A stretch of 64,000 nucleotides of DNA from JACCZR01 sp035296565 (GTDB taxonomy: Bacteria > Actinomycetota > Thermoleophilia > Solirubrobacterales > Thermoleophilaceae). A model generated the notes under the pieces. The model had not been told where the DNA came from. It saw nothing but the letters and a program-made list of their open reading frames with translations, and ran no database searches. Where the stretch lies: NCBI GenBank assembly GCA_035296565.1, contig DATHAQ010000059.1:41782-105781 (forward strand), given 5' to 3'. Within the stretch, counting starts at the first letter, position 1; every line of letters begins with the position of its first letter. The translations under genes were made by a program, and so were the position numbers. Shown piece after piece: positions 41,293 through 48,559 of the stretch.

Positions 41293-42264
41293 ATGCCCGA
41301 GCCGCGGCTGAGCGTCGTGCTCTCGACGATCGGCATGCACTCCGTGCTGCGGCGCGTGCTCGACGGCTACGACCGCCAGAACCTGCCGCCGGAAGAGTTC
41401 GAGCTGGTCCTTGCGGTGGACGCCGCCGAGCCCGACCCAGCCGCCGTCGAGGAGGCCGTCGGCGAGCGCGCCTTCCCTGTGCGCTGGACCCAGGGCGCCC
41501 GCCCCGGCCTCTCGGCCAACCGCAACGCCGGGCGCCGAGCGGCGAGGGCGCCGATCGTGTTGTTCACCGACAACGACACCGTGCCTCGACCGGATCTCGT
41601 AGCCGAACACCTGGACTGGCACCGCAGCAACGCCGACGACGAGGTCGCGGTGCTCGGGCTGGTCCGCTGGGCTCCCGAGGTCGAGGTGACGACCTTCATG
41701 AGGTGGCTGGACCGGGGAATCCAGTTCGACTACCCCAACATCCGCGGGACGGAGGCCGGTTGGGGGCGCTTCTACGGGGCGAACGTGTCGGTCAAGCGCG
41801 CCTTCGCGGAGCGGGTGGGCGACTTCGACGAGGAGCGCCTGCCGTACGGCTACGAGGACCTCGACTGGTCCTACCGTGCCAGCCGCGTGGGTCTGCGAGT
41901 GCTGTTCAACCGGCGCGCCGTGGTGGACCACCACCGAGAGATGACCCTCGAGTTCTGGAAGCGCCGCGCCGCGCGCGTTGCGGTGTCCGAGCGCGAGTTC
42001 GTTCGCCTTCACCCCGAGCTCGACGCCTGGTTTCACCGCTTGTTCAGCGAAGCGCAGAGACAGCCCCCCGCCAGCGGGCGCGGGCTGAGGCTGGCCCGGT
42101 GGATCCCGCCGTGGGTGCCGCTCCTGGGCTCGCGGGTCTGGCACAGCGTGGATCTCTCGTTCCGCCAGGCGCTGGCTCCGCACTTCCTCTCGGCCTGGGA
42201 GGAGCAGAGCAGCGAGGGCCCCGACCTCTCCGAGCGCGCCGCCGAGGGAGACGCGGCTCAGTAG
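41293..42264 (+). CDS. family 2 glycosyltransferase
   Basis: A 323-residue GT-A fold transferase. It shows LSVVLSTIGMHSVLRRVLDGY, the GARPGLSANRNAGRRAAR segment, the DxD motif in LFTDNDTVPRPDLV, and the acceptor-side motif YEDLDWSYR with the catalytic acidic pair. No membrane segment, so it works at the cytoplasmic face of the membrane. Donor and acceptor are unknown. It converges with the next GT2 gene, overlapping it by 7 bases. Confidence 0.88.
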   Translation: MPEPRLSVVLSTIGMHSVLRRVLDGYDRQNLPPEEFELVLAVDAAEPDPAAVEEAVGERAFPVRWTQGARPGLSANRNAGRRAARAPIVLFTDNDTVPRPDLVAEHLDWHRSNADDEVAVLGLVRWAPEVEVTTFMRWLDRGIQFDYPNIRGTEAGWGRFYGANVSVKRAFAERVGDFDEERLPYGYEDLDWSYRASRVGLRVLFNRRAVVDHHREMTLEFWKRRAARVAVSEREFVRLHPELDAWFHRLFSEAQRQPPASGRGLRLARWIPPWVPLLGSRVWHSVDLSFRQALAPHFLSAWEEQSSEGPDLSERAAEGDAAQ

Positions 42265-43214
42265 CGGCCGAGCAGGCGCTCCCTCGGCCCGAGGCCCACC
42301 GCGTGGATCCGGGCCCAGCGCCGGTGGTGCTCCGACCCCCCTCCGAGGCGCCCGCCCGAGACCCGCCCCGCAAGCGAGAGCGCAAGCCAGCGGGCCGATG
42401 CCCCCGCGACGTTCAGCCCCGCCACCGTGCGGGCCACGGCCATCCCCCGCCGGCGGGCCATCCAGGCATAGCTGGCGGCCATGTGCCGGCGCTCCACGTC
42501 GCCGAAGGCCTTGCGGGTGGCGACACTCCCGACATGCCGCACGACCGACGAGGGCTCGTAGCGGGTGGACCAACCGGCGGCGCGCAGCCTCCAGGCCAGG
42601 TCGAGGTCTTCGGCGTGCAGCCACTGCGCGGGGTCGAAGCCGCCCACGGCGTCGAAGGCCTGGCGCCGCAGGGCCAGGAAGGCGGCGAAGGCCCAGGGCA
42701 CCTCGCGGGCCCGTTCGGGGTCCCAGCCCTCCTCGAGGCACAGCCGCTCGGCGAGGCCACGGCTGAGGCGGTGCAGGCGGAGGTTGTAGGCGAGCGTCAC
42801 CCCCACGGTCGGGAAGGGCTGGACGGAGCGCTCCTGGCCCCCCGCCGCGGCGATCAGCCGCGGCGTCACGGCCCCCGCCCGGGGATCGCCCGCGCCGGCC
42901 GCCAGCAATCGCTCGAGGGCGCCGGGCGCCACCTCGACATCCTGGTTGGCCGCGACCAACCAGGGCGCGCGGCTGCGCCCAGCCACCAGGTTCACCGCGG
43001 CCCCGTAGCCCACGTTGTGCTCCAGGGCCACGAGCGAGGCCCAGGGAAAGCGGTCGCGCACGAGCTGAGAGGAGCCGTCGCCCGAGGCGTTGTCGACCAC
43101 CCAGACCTCGGCCAGGCCCGCTAGCGCGTCGGGCTCGAGCGACCCCAGACAGGCGGCCAGCAGCTCGGGCTCGCGGTAGGAGACCACCGCGACGGCGGCA
43201 CGGGGCTCAGCCAT
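42258..43214 (-). CDS. family 2 glycosyltransferase (rhamnosyltransferase-like)
   Basis: A 318-residue GT2 protein resembling WbbL/GlfT1-type transferases: VAVVSYREPELLAACLGSL, VWVVDNASGDGSSQLV, NVGYGAAVNLV, ANQDVEVAPGALERL with the DxD equivalent, and HAEDLDLAWRLRAAG with the ED(L)D motif. The region after residue 240 has basic helices that may touch the membrane. The start is the ATG at 43214, overlapping the acyltransferase stop by 8 bases. Together with the acyltransferase and methyltransferase upstream it forms a small minus-strand operon. Confidence 0.88.
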   Translation of the reverse strand: MAEPRAAVAVVSYREPELLAACLGSLEPDALAGLAEVWVVDNASGDGSSQLVRDRFPWASLVALEHNVGYGAAVNLVAGRSRAPWLVAANQDVEVAPGALERLLAAGAGDPRAGAVTPRLIAAAGGQERSVQPFPTVGVTLAYNLRLHRLSRGLAERLCLEEGWDPERAREVPWAFAAFLALRRQAFDAVGGFDPAQWLHAEDLDLAWRLRAAGWSTRYEPSSVVRHVGSVATRKAFGDVERRHMAASYAWMARRRGMAVARTVAGLNVAGASARWLALSLAGRVSGGRLGGGSEHHRRWARIHAVGLGPRERLLGRY

Positions 43215-43824
43215 CCCGGGGCCAGCCCTCGGGCTCCTGCCCGGGCGGCCCGAAGTAGTCGACCACCCTTGCGGGGACGCCCACCGCGACGGTGTACGGC
43301 GGGATCGGGCGCGAGACCAGCGCGTTGGCCCCCACGAAGGCGCGCGTGCCCACATCGGCGATCACCGTCGTCTTGGCCATCACGCCCACGCCGTCGCCGA
43401 TATGGATGGTGCGCAGGTCGTAGCCCTGGTCCAGTAGGCCGACATCCAAGTCGCGGAAGCGGTGGCTGCCATCGACCACCATCGAGTGGGCGGCGAACAT
43501 CGCGCCCGCACCGATGGTGATCGAGCCGGCACATTGGATCACCACGTCATACGTGAAGCGGGTCGCGTCCCCGATCGCAACGGTCGCGTCAGGGCCGGCC
43601 AGCTCGGCGCGGAAGCCCCGCCTGAACTCGCAGCCCGGGCCACAGTGAAAACGGCCGCCCCACGGAGCCTGGAGGGAAAACCCGGGCCCGAGCCGGCAGC
43701 CGGGGCCGAAGCTGATGTCGGCCAGCGGGTTGCGCAGCCTGACCCAGCGCTGGCGCAGACGTGAGGCCAACCGCGGTCCCCAGTCGTGGCTCAGGCGGAT
43801 CTGCAGCCGCTGGCGGGCGGTCAT
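43207..43824 (-). CDS. left-handed beta-helix acyltransferase
   Basis: A 205-residue protein with hexapeptide-type repeats (ISFGPGC, SITIGAGAMFAAHSMVV, IHIGDGVGVMAKTTVIADV, RAFVGANALVS) ending in the typical VAVGVPARVVDYFG. This fits an O-acetyltransferase of the maltose/sugar acetyltransferase group acting on surface sugars. The His in AAHSMVVDG could be catalytic. It starts at an ATG 43824 and is followed by a GT2 gene. Confidence 0.87.
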   Translation of the reverse strand: MTARQRLQIRLSHDWGPRLASRLRQRWVRLRNPLADISFGPGCRLGPGFSLQAPWGGRFHCGPGCEFRRGFRAELAGPDATVAIGDATRFTYDVVIQCAGSITIGAGAMFAAHSMVVDGSHRFRDLDVGLLDQGYDLRTIHIGDGVGVMAKTTVIADVGTRAFVGANALVSRPIPPYTVAVGVPARVVDYFGPPGQEPEGWPRDG

Positions 43825-43832
43825 CGGGAGGC

Positions 43833-44564
43833 TCAGGCCGCTGCTCCCCTGGCGTGGACGACCACGTGGGGAACCCCTCCCCGCCGGTCACGGAAACGCA
43901 GGTTGAAGCGCCCGTGGCGGCGCACGCTCTCGAAGCCGGCCGTGTAGACCATCGTCTCCCAGGTCGCCGCCGTGGGGATCCACCAGGTGCTCCAGGGCGA
44001 GTCGCCGCGGAACTCCGCTCCGTGGACGAAGCGCAGCGGCGCCAGGCGGCGGCTGTGCTCCTCGGCCAGTATGAACAGCCCGCGGCAGAGGGCCGCCATG
44101 CGCTCGAGGGCCAGCATGGGGTCGCGCAGGTGAATCAGCACCGAGCCGCAGAAGACCAGGTCGAACGCGCCCTCGATACGCTCCGGGGTGGCCTCGTATA
44201 CCGACAGCCCCACCCTCTCGACCTTGCTGCCCAGCGCCTCCCTCGCGACCCGGAAGGTGTGCCCCCGCTCGGCGTCCTCGGCGGGTCGCAGGCGCGGGGG
44301 CCAGTCGAGCTGTTGGGTGCGGTCGAGGTCGAGGCTGGTGACGCTCGCGCCCCGGCGCTCCATCTCGAAGGCCCAGAAGCCATCGAAGGTGCCCACGTCG
44401 AGCACGCGCATCCCGCTCAGGTCGTCCGGCAGGCCGTAGCGCGGGACGAACGGCCGCAGGTCGAACATGCCCTCGGTCACCACGTCGCCGCCGAGGGCGA
44501 GCGTGTGGTACCAGGGCCCCGCCTCGCGGACCCGTGAGCGCAGGTCGCCGAGGCCGCTCTCCAC
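43833..44564 (-). CDS. class I SAM-dependent methyltransferase (DUF1698-like), paralogue of 39716
   Basis: A 243-residue methyltransferase paralogous to the one at 39716 (see the shared WYHT, FDGFWAFEMERRGA and LIHLRDPMLALERM segments). AdoMet motif: MRVLDVGTFDGFWAF, with SLDLD as the acidic strand. The GTG at 44564 is chosen because TAAGGT lies 7 nt before it; a longer N-terminus would run into the promoter of the divergent GT4 gene. The acyltransferase gene follows after 8 bases. Confidence 0.82.
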   Translation of the reverse strand: MESGLGDLRSRVREAGPWYHTLALGGDVVTEGMFDLRPFVPRYGLPDDLSGMRVLDVGTFDGFWAFEMERRGASVTSLDLDRTQQLDWPPRLRPAEDAERGHTFRVAREALGSKVERVGLSVYEATPERIEGAFDLVFCGSVLIHLRDPMLALERMAALCRGLFILAEEHSRRLAPLRFVHGAEFRGDSPWSTWWIPTAATWETMVYTAGFESVRRHGRFNLRFRDRRGGVPHVVVHARGAAA

Positions 44565-44571
44565 GGCGACG

Positions 44572-44605
44572 ACCTTACCGCCGGGCCAGGGGGGTGCACT
44601 ACGCT
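44572..44605. promoter_or_regulatory. divergent leaderless-type promoters
   Basis: Minus TAAGGT (44577-44572) precedes the GTG at 44564 by 7 nt; plus TACGCT (44600-44605) precedes the GTG at 44614 by 8 nt. Confidence 0.5.
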
Positions 44606-44613
44606 CGCGCGCC

Positions 44614-45771
44614 GTGCGCGTCCTGACCGTGGGCAACCTGTATCCGCCCCATCACCTGGGCGGGTACGAGCTCATGTGGAGCTCGGCTGTGACCCGCCTG
44701 CGTGAGCTCGGCCACGAAGTCCGGGTGCTCACCACCGACTGGCGCGCCCCGGAGCCCGATCGCTCCGTGCCCGAGGACCCCGACGTCCACCGTGAGCTGC
44801 GTTGGTATTGGCGCGATCACGCCTTTCCGCGCATGGGGCCGATCGCCGTCATGCGCCTCGAGCGCCACAACGCTCGCGTCCTGGATCGCCACTTGTCCGA
44901 TGTGCGCCCGGACGTGGTCAGCTGGTGGGCCATGGGCGGCATGTCGCTGTCCCTGATCGAACGTGCCCAGCGCGGCGGGGCGCCCGCAGGGTGCGTGGTC
45001 CACGACGACTGGCTGCTCTACGGGCCGAAGGTCGACCGCCGCAGTCGCGTCCGGGCCCCGCGTCTCTCGGGCGTCGCTAGCTGGCTGTTCGCCAGCCACA
45101 CCCTGCTCGACCGGGCCAGGAGGGAGGGGTGGGACCTGCCCGGCGCGGAGATCGCCTACCCGGGCATCGATCGGTCGCTGTTCGCCGGACCGGCCCCATC
45201 GCGGCGCTGGGCCTGGCGCTTGCTCTACTGCGGGCGCGTCGACGAGCGGAAGGGGATCGACCTGGCCATCGAGTCGCTCGTGCACATGCCCGCCGCGGCG
45301 ACCCTTCGGGTCGTGGGCGGCGGTGACGCGGCACACCTCGAGGCGCTGCGCGGCCTCGCGCTACGCCTCGGCCTCGGCGGCCGGGTGAGCTTCGAGCGCC
45401 ACCCACGCTCTGAGCTGCCCGCCGTCTACGCCGAGGCGGACGCGACGCTGTTCCCGGTCCGCTGGGAAGAGCCGTTCGGGCTGGTGCCGCTCGAGTCCAT
45501 GGCCACGGGCAGGCCGGTCATCGCCTCGGGGCGCGGCGGCTCGGGCGAGTACCTGAAAGACGGCGAGAACTGCCTGCTCGCCGATCCGGACCGCGGCCCA
45601 CAGGCCCTCGCCGCAGCGGCTGAGGCGCTCGCCGAGCGCTCCGACCTGCGGCGGCGGGTCATCGACGGCGGGATCGCCACGGCGGCTCGCTTTGACGCGG
45701 ACCGCTTCGACGCGGCGGTCGAGCGGGCGCTGGTGGCGCTCAGCCCCCCGCGACAGCGGGCAGGATCGTGA
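44614..45771 (+). CDS. family 4 glycosyltransferase
   Basis: A 385-residue GT-B fold transferase. The N-terminal half begins VRVLTVGNLYPPHHLGGYEL, typical of GT4 enzymes; the C-terminal half has LLYCGRVDERKGIDLAIESL and the donor-binding PVRWEEPFGLVPLESMATGRPVIAS, with the EX7E pattern (E in WEEPFGLVPLE). It is a retaining enzyme using a nucleotide sugar. The GTG at 44614 is supported by the upstream TACGCT. Its 3' end overlaps the convergent MoaD-like gene by 32 bp. Confidence 0.9.
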   Translation: MRVLTVGNLYPPHHLGGYELMWSSAVTRLRELGHEVRVLTTDWRAPEPDRSVPEDPDVHRELRWYWRDHAFPRMGPIAVMRLERHNARVLDRHLSDVRPDVVSWWAMGGMSLSLIERAQRGGAPAGCVVHDDWLLYGPKVDRRSRVRAPRLSGVASWLFASHTLLDRARREGWDLPGAEIAYPGIDRSLFAGPAPSRRWAWRLLYCGRVDERKGIDLAIESLVHMPAAATLRVVGGGDAAHLEALRGLALRLGLGGRVSFERHPRSELPAVYAEADATLFPVRWEEPFGLVPLESMATGRPVIASGRGGSGEYLKDGENCLLADPDRGPQALAAAAEALAERSDLRRRVIDGGIATAARFDADRFDAAVERALVALSPPRQRAGS

Positions 45772-46015
45772 CTTCGTCCCCGTCCTCGACCGACGTGTCG
45801 AGACCGTCGAGGAACCGAATGTCCTCCCCGCCCACGTAGACGTTCACGAACCGGCGCAGGTCGCCGTCCTCGGCGATCCGATTGCGCAGCCCGTCGTAGC
45901 GCTCGTAGAGGCGGTCGAGCACGTCGCCGACCGTGCCGGCGTCCTCCACCTCGGTGTCGGACTCGCCGCCCGTGACGCTACGAAGCTGTGTCGGGATCTT
46001 GACGGTGACGGACAT
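45740..46015 (-). CDS. MoaD/ThiS-like sulfur-carrier protein
   Basis: A 91-residue ubiquitin-fold protein ending in Ala-Gly-Gly (ILPAVAGG), the signature of carriers that are adenylated and thiocarboxylated at the C-terminal Gly. Other features: VTVKIPTQLRSVTGG, VGDVLDRLYERYDGL, RRFVNVYVGGEDIRF and DEVTILPAV. It lies 13 bases after the threonine-synthase-family gene under the SAM riboswitch, so I infer that it carries the sulfur for that enzyme. No moa or thi genes are nearby, so molybdopterin or thiamine synthesis is less likely. CysO, partner of CysM in mycobacteria, is the closest known analogue. Confidence 0.85.
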   Translation of the reverse strand: MSVTVKIPTQLRSVTGGESDTEVEDAGTVGDVLDRLYERYDGLRNRIAEDGDLRRFVNVYVGGEDIRFLDGLDTSVEDGDEVTILPAVAGG

Positions 46016-46028
46016 GGGGCCGGGCAGT

Positions 46029-47264
46029 TTACGCGGCGGGAACGGCGTCCTGCGAGAAGCCTGCCTCGAACGACTCGACGGTCGGCTCGACCACGGTCGT
46101 GTCGAAAGTGCCGCGCACGGCGTCCAGGGTCTTGAGGCCCTCTCCGGTGATCACCAGCACCACGCGTTCGGAGGCGTCGATGTCGCCCCGCTCGGCCAGC
46201 TTCCGGAGCACTGCGGTCGTCACCCCTCCGGCGGTCTCGGTGAAGACGCCGGTCGTCCGCGCCAGCAACGAGATCCCCTCGCGGACCTCGTCGTCGGTGA
46301 CCGAGTCGACCGAGCCGCCCGAGCGCCGCGCCAGGTCCAGCGCGTAGGGGCCGTCGGCGGGGTTTCCGATCGCCAGCGACTTGGCGATGGTCTTCGGACG
46401 GACGGGGCGGCAGACGTCGTGGCCGTCGTCGAAGGCCTGGGCGACAGGAGAGCAGCCCTCGGCCTGGGCGCCGTTCATCGTCGGCGCACCGCGATCGAGC
46501 AGGCCGACCTCGTGCCACTCGTCGAAGCCACGGGCGATCTTGGTGAACAGCGACCCGGACGCCACCGGCACCACTACGCGATCGGGGACCTGGAAGCTCA
46601 GCTGCTCCGCTATCTCGAAGGCCAGCGTCTTCGAGCCCTCGGCGTAGTAGGGCCGCAGGTTCACGTTCACGAACGCCCACTCGCGGTCGGCGGAAAGCTC
46701 GGTGCAGAGCCGGTTGACGTCGTCGTAGCTGCCCCGGACCGCGACCAGCTTGGTGCCGTAGACGCCGGTGGCGAGGATCTTCTGCTCCTCGAGGTCGCTG
46801 GGCACGAAGACGTAGGACTCGAGGCCGGCGGCCGCGGCGTGCGCGGCGACGGAGTTGGCCAGGTTGCCGGTCGAGGCGCAGGCCACCACCTGGAAGCCCA
46901 GCTCCTGGGCCTTGGCCAGCGCCACCGTGACCACGCGGTCCTTGAACGAATGCGTGGGGTTGGCGGCGTCGTTCTTGACCCATACCTCCCCCAGGCCGAG
47001 CTCCGCGGCGAGGCGGTCGGCGCGCAACAGCGGAGTCATGCCCGCCCCCAGTGCGCTGCGAGGCGGCTTGTCGAAGGGCAGGAAGTCCCCGTACCGCCAG
47101 ATGGAGGCCGGCCCGGCCTGGATCTTGCGGCGGGTCTCCTCGGCTTCGAGGCCGCTGAGGTCGTAGCTGACCTCCAGGGGCCCGAAACAGACCTCGCAGA
47201 CGTAGCTGGCCTCGAGCGGGTACTGCTCTCCGCATTCCCTACAACTCAAAGAAACGACTGACAT
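46029..47264 (-). CDS. thrC: threonine synthase family PLP enzyme, probably sulfur-carrier-dependent homocysteine synthase
   Basis: A 411-residue fold-type II PLP enzyme. An N-terminal zinc-ribbon-like pair (Cys8, Cys11, Cys23, Cys26) precedes the catalytic domain, with the PLP lysine in NPTHSFKDR (Lys108) and the STGNLANSVAAHAA loop. By homology it is ThrC, which acts on O-phosphohomoserine. Two facts argue for a methionine role: a SAM-I riboswitch lies in its leader, and a MoaD/ThiS-like carrier follows in the same unit. It may thus make homocysteine from O-phosphohomoserine and carrier thiocarboxylate, as I recall reported for MetM/MetO of Streptomyces. The ATG at 47264 is preceded by AAGGGGTAAGGG. 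Genuine threonine synthase remains possible. Confidence 0.85.
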   Translation of the reverse strand: MSVVSLSCRECGEQYPLEASYVCEVCFGPLEVSYDLSGLEAEETRRKIQAGPASIWRYGDFLPFDKPPRSALGAGMTPLLRADRLAAELGLGEVWVKNDAANPTHSFKDRVVTVALAKAQELGFQVVACASTGNLANSVAAHAAAAGLESYVFVPSDLEEQKILATGVYGTKLVAVRGSYDDVNRLCTELSADREWAFVNVNLRPYYAEGSKTLAFEIAEQLSFQVPDRVVVPVASGSLFTKIARGFDEWHEVGLLDRGAPTMNGAQAEGCSPVAQAFDDGHDVCRPVRPKTIAKSLAIGNPADGPYALDLARRSGGSVDSVTDDEVREGISLLARTTGVFTETAGGVTTAVLRKLAERGDIDASERVVLVITGEGLKTLDAVRGTFDTTVVEPTVESFEAGFSQDAVPAA

Positions 47265-47334
47265 GCCCTTACCCCTTCTTCCGTTGGATCCGCCGCCTAT
47301 CGGCGTGACGGAGGCCACTCGGTGAAGGAGCCTC
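47265..47334 (-). promoter_or_regulatory. riboswitch expression platform and ribosome-binding site
   Basis: After P1, CTCCTTC can pair with GAAGGGG just before the ATG at 47264 (7 bp, one G-U), hiding the Shine-Dalgarno sequence. There is no U-tract terminator, so translational control is the better guess. A GAGGC / GCCTC hairpin and a CGCC-GATA-GGCG hairpin lie in the same stretch. Confidence 0.5.
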
Positions 47335-47437
47335 GTCACATCTCGATGGAATTGGCACCCTGCCCGCCGGACTGGTCCGGACGGGATGGTTGCCGGGGCT
47401 TCAAAGGGCCATGTCCCTCCACCCCTCTCGATGTAAC
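47335..47437 (-). promoter_or_regulatory. SAM-I (S-box) riboswitch aptamer
   Basis: On the minus strand P1 pairs GTTACATC (47437-47430) with GATGTGAC (47342-47335). Between them the S-box core is intact: CGAGAGGGGTGGAGGGAC, GGCCC, TTTGAAGCCCCGGCAACC, and GGTGCCAATTCC. Binding of S-adenosylmethionine should stabilise the aptamer and repress the downstream thrC-like and MoaD-like genes. It has the four-helix layout with a GTCCGGAC-type P3. A TATCCT -10 candidate lies upstream (47461-47456). Confidence 0.93.
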
Positions 47438-47455
47438 GGCGATATGTCGGCGCAG

Positions 47456-47492
47456 AGGATACACAAGCCGGCTGCGGAAGCGGGATTAGACT
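47456..47492. promoter_or_regulatory. divergent promoters of the riboswitch and corA transcripts
   Basis: Minus TATCCT (47461-47456) would start transcription a few bases before riboswitch P1. Plus TAGACT (47487-47492) precedes a GGGAGG Shine-Dalgarno sequence and an ATG at 47506. Confidence 0.45.
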
Positions 47493-47505
47493 CGGGAGGC
47501 TCCCC

Positions 47506-47607
47506 ATGAGCGAAGACCCCCTGAGACCCAGCGATGCCGAGCCTCCCCAAGCCCCGCCTCAGGCGCGCCGCCCGCGAACGGGTCGCTTCAGCCAGGCCGA
47601 CCGCTGA
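47506..47607 (+). other. 33-codon open reading frame overlapping the corA start
   Basis: An ATG with a strong GGGAGG Shine-Dalgarno sequence and a nearby -10 element opens a frame of 33 codons (Pro/Arg-rich) that ends at TGA 47605, out of frame with corA, whose own ATG at 47534 has no Shine-Dalgarno sequence. It may be a leader peptide for coupling, or the true N-terminus of CorA disrupted by an indel. Confidence 0.4.
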
Positions 47608-48559
47608 GCCTCACGTCGAGGTCGTCACCCTCGACGGCTCGGCCGGCGACGGCAAGGCCCTCGAGGGCGAGGGCCTGCGCTGGATCAACATCCCCCGACC
47701 CGGCCCGGCTGACCGGGCCTGGCTCGAGGAGCACTTCGACTTCCATCCCCTGGACCTCGAGGACGTCTACTCGCGCAACCAGCGCCCGAAGATCGACGAG
47801 TACCCGGGGTACCTCTTCATCGTCCTGCACTTCCCGGTCTACGACAAGGCCGTCGGCCGCCTGAACGCCGCCGAGCTCGACCTCTTCGTCGGCCCCGACT
47901 TCGTCGTGACGATGCCGAACAGCGAGCTCCCGCCCGTCCAGTACCTGTTCGAGCGCTGCCGCTCCTCGCAGGAGGCGCGCGAGACGCTGCTCTCCAAGGG
48001 CTCGGGGCTGCTGCTCTACCAGATCGTCGACCAGGCATTCGACTACTGCTTCCCGATGCTGCGAAAGATGGGGAACAAGCTCGAGCGCCTCGAGCAGGAG
48101 ATCTTCGAAGGCCGCTCCCAGGAGGTCGTGCGGGACCTGTCCAACGCCAAGCAGGAGATCATCAACTTCCGCAAGGTCATCCGACCGCAGCGCGCGGTGC
48201 TGCGCGACCTGGAGCGCACCAAACAGCGCTACCTGCCCGACGACCTCGACATCTACTTCGACGACATCAACGACGCCTCCGAGCGCATATGGGACATGCT
48301 CGAGAACTACAAGGAGGTCGTCGAGGCTCTGGAGTCGACGAACGAATCGGTGCTCTCGCACCGGGTGAACGAGGTGCTGAGGGTGCTCACCGCGTTCAGC
48401 GTCGTGATCCTGCCGCTCACGCTCATCGCGAGCATCTTCGGCATGAACGTCGCCGTGCCGGGCGAGGGGAGCATCGAGGCCTTCTGGGTGATCATGGCCT
48501 CGATGGCCGTCCTGCTCGGCGGCATGCTGGGCTTCTTCCGCTGGCGCGGCTGGCTCTAG
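47534..48559 (+). CDS. corA: CorA-family magnesium/cobalt transporter
   Basis: A 341-residue CorA protein: a long cytoplasmic alpha/beta domain, a coiled-coil stalk helix (about 170-280) and two C-terminal membrane helices. The GMN selectivity motif is present (IFGMNVAVPGEG), with ITLxxPLTL-type sequence before it (VVILPLTLIASIFGMNV). CorA pentamers import Mg2+. The start at 47534 is uncertain because promoter and Shine-Dalgarno sequence favour an ATG at 47506 in another frame. The methyltransferase gene follows with a 1-bp overlap. Confidence 0.93.
   Translation: MPSLPKPRLRRAARERVASARPTAEPHVEVVTLDGSAGDGKALEGEGLRWINIPRPGPADRAWLEEHFDFHPLDLEDVYSRNQRPKIDEYPGYLFIVLHFPVYDKAVGRLNAAELDLFVGPDFVVTMPNSELPPVQYLFERCRSSQEARETLLSKGSGLLLYQIVDQAFDYCFPMLRKMGNKLERLEQEIFEGRSQEVVRDLSNAKQEIINFRKVIRPQRAVLRDLERTKQRYLPDDLDIYFDDINDASERIWDMLENYKEVVEALESTNESVLSHRVNEVLRVLTAFSVVILPLTLIASIFGMNVAVPGEGSIEAFWVIMASMAVLLGGMLGFFRWRGWL

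Noticed and set aside
45740..46015. MoaD-like gene as part of molybdopterin synthesis
   Set aside because: No moa or moe genes are near and the gene follows the SAM-riboswitch-controlled enzyme.
47265..47507. N-terminal extension of the threonine-synthase-family gene to an upstream ATG at 47507
   Set aside because: The stretch is a SAM-I riboswitch and its platform; the protein family starts at the zinc-ribbon segment, and the ATG at 47264 has a ribosome-binding site.
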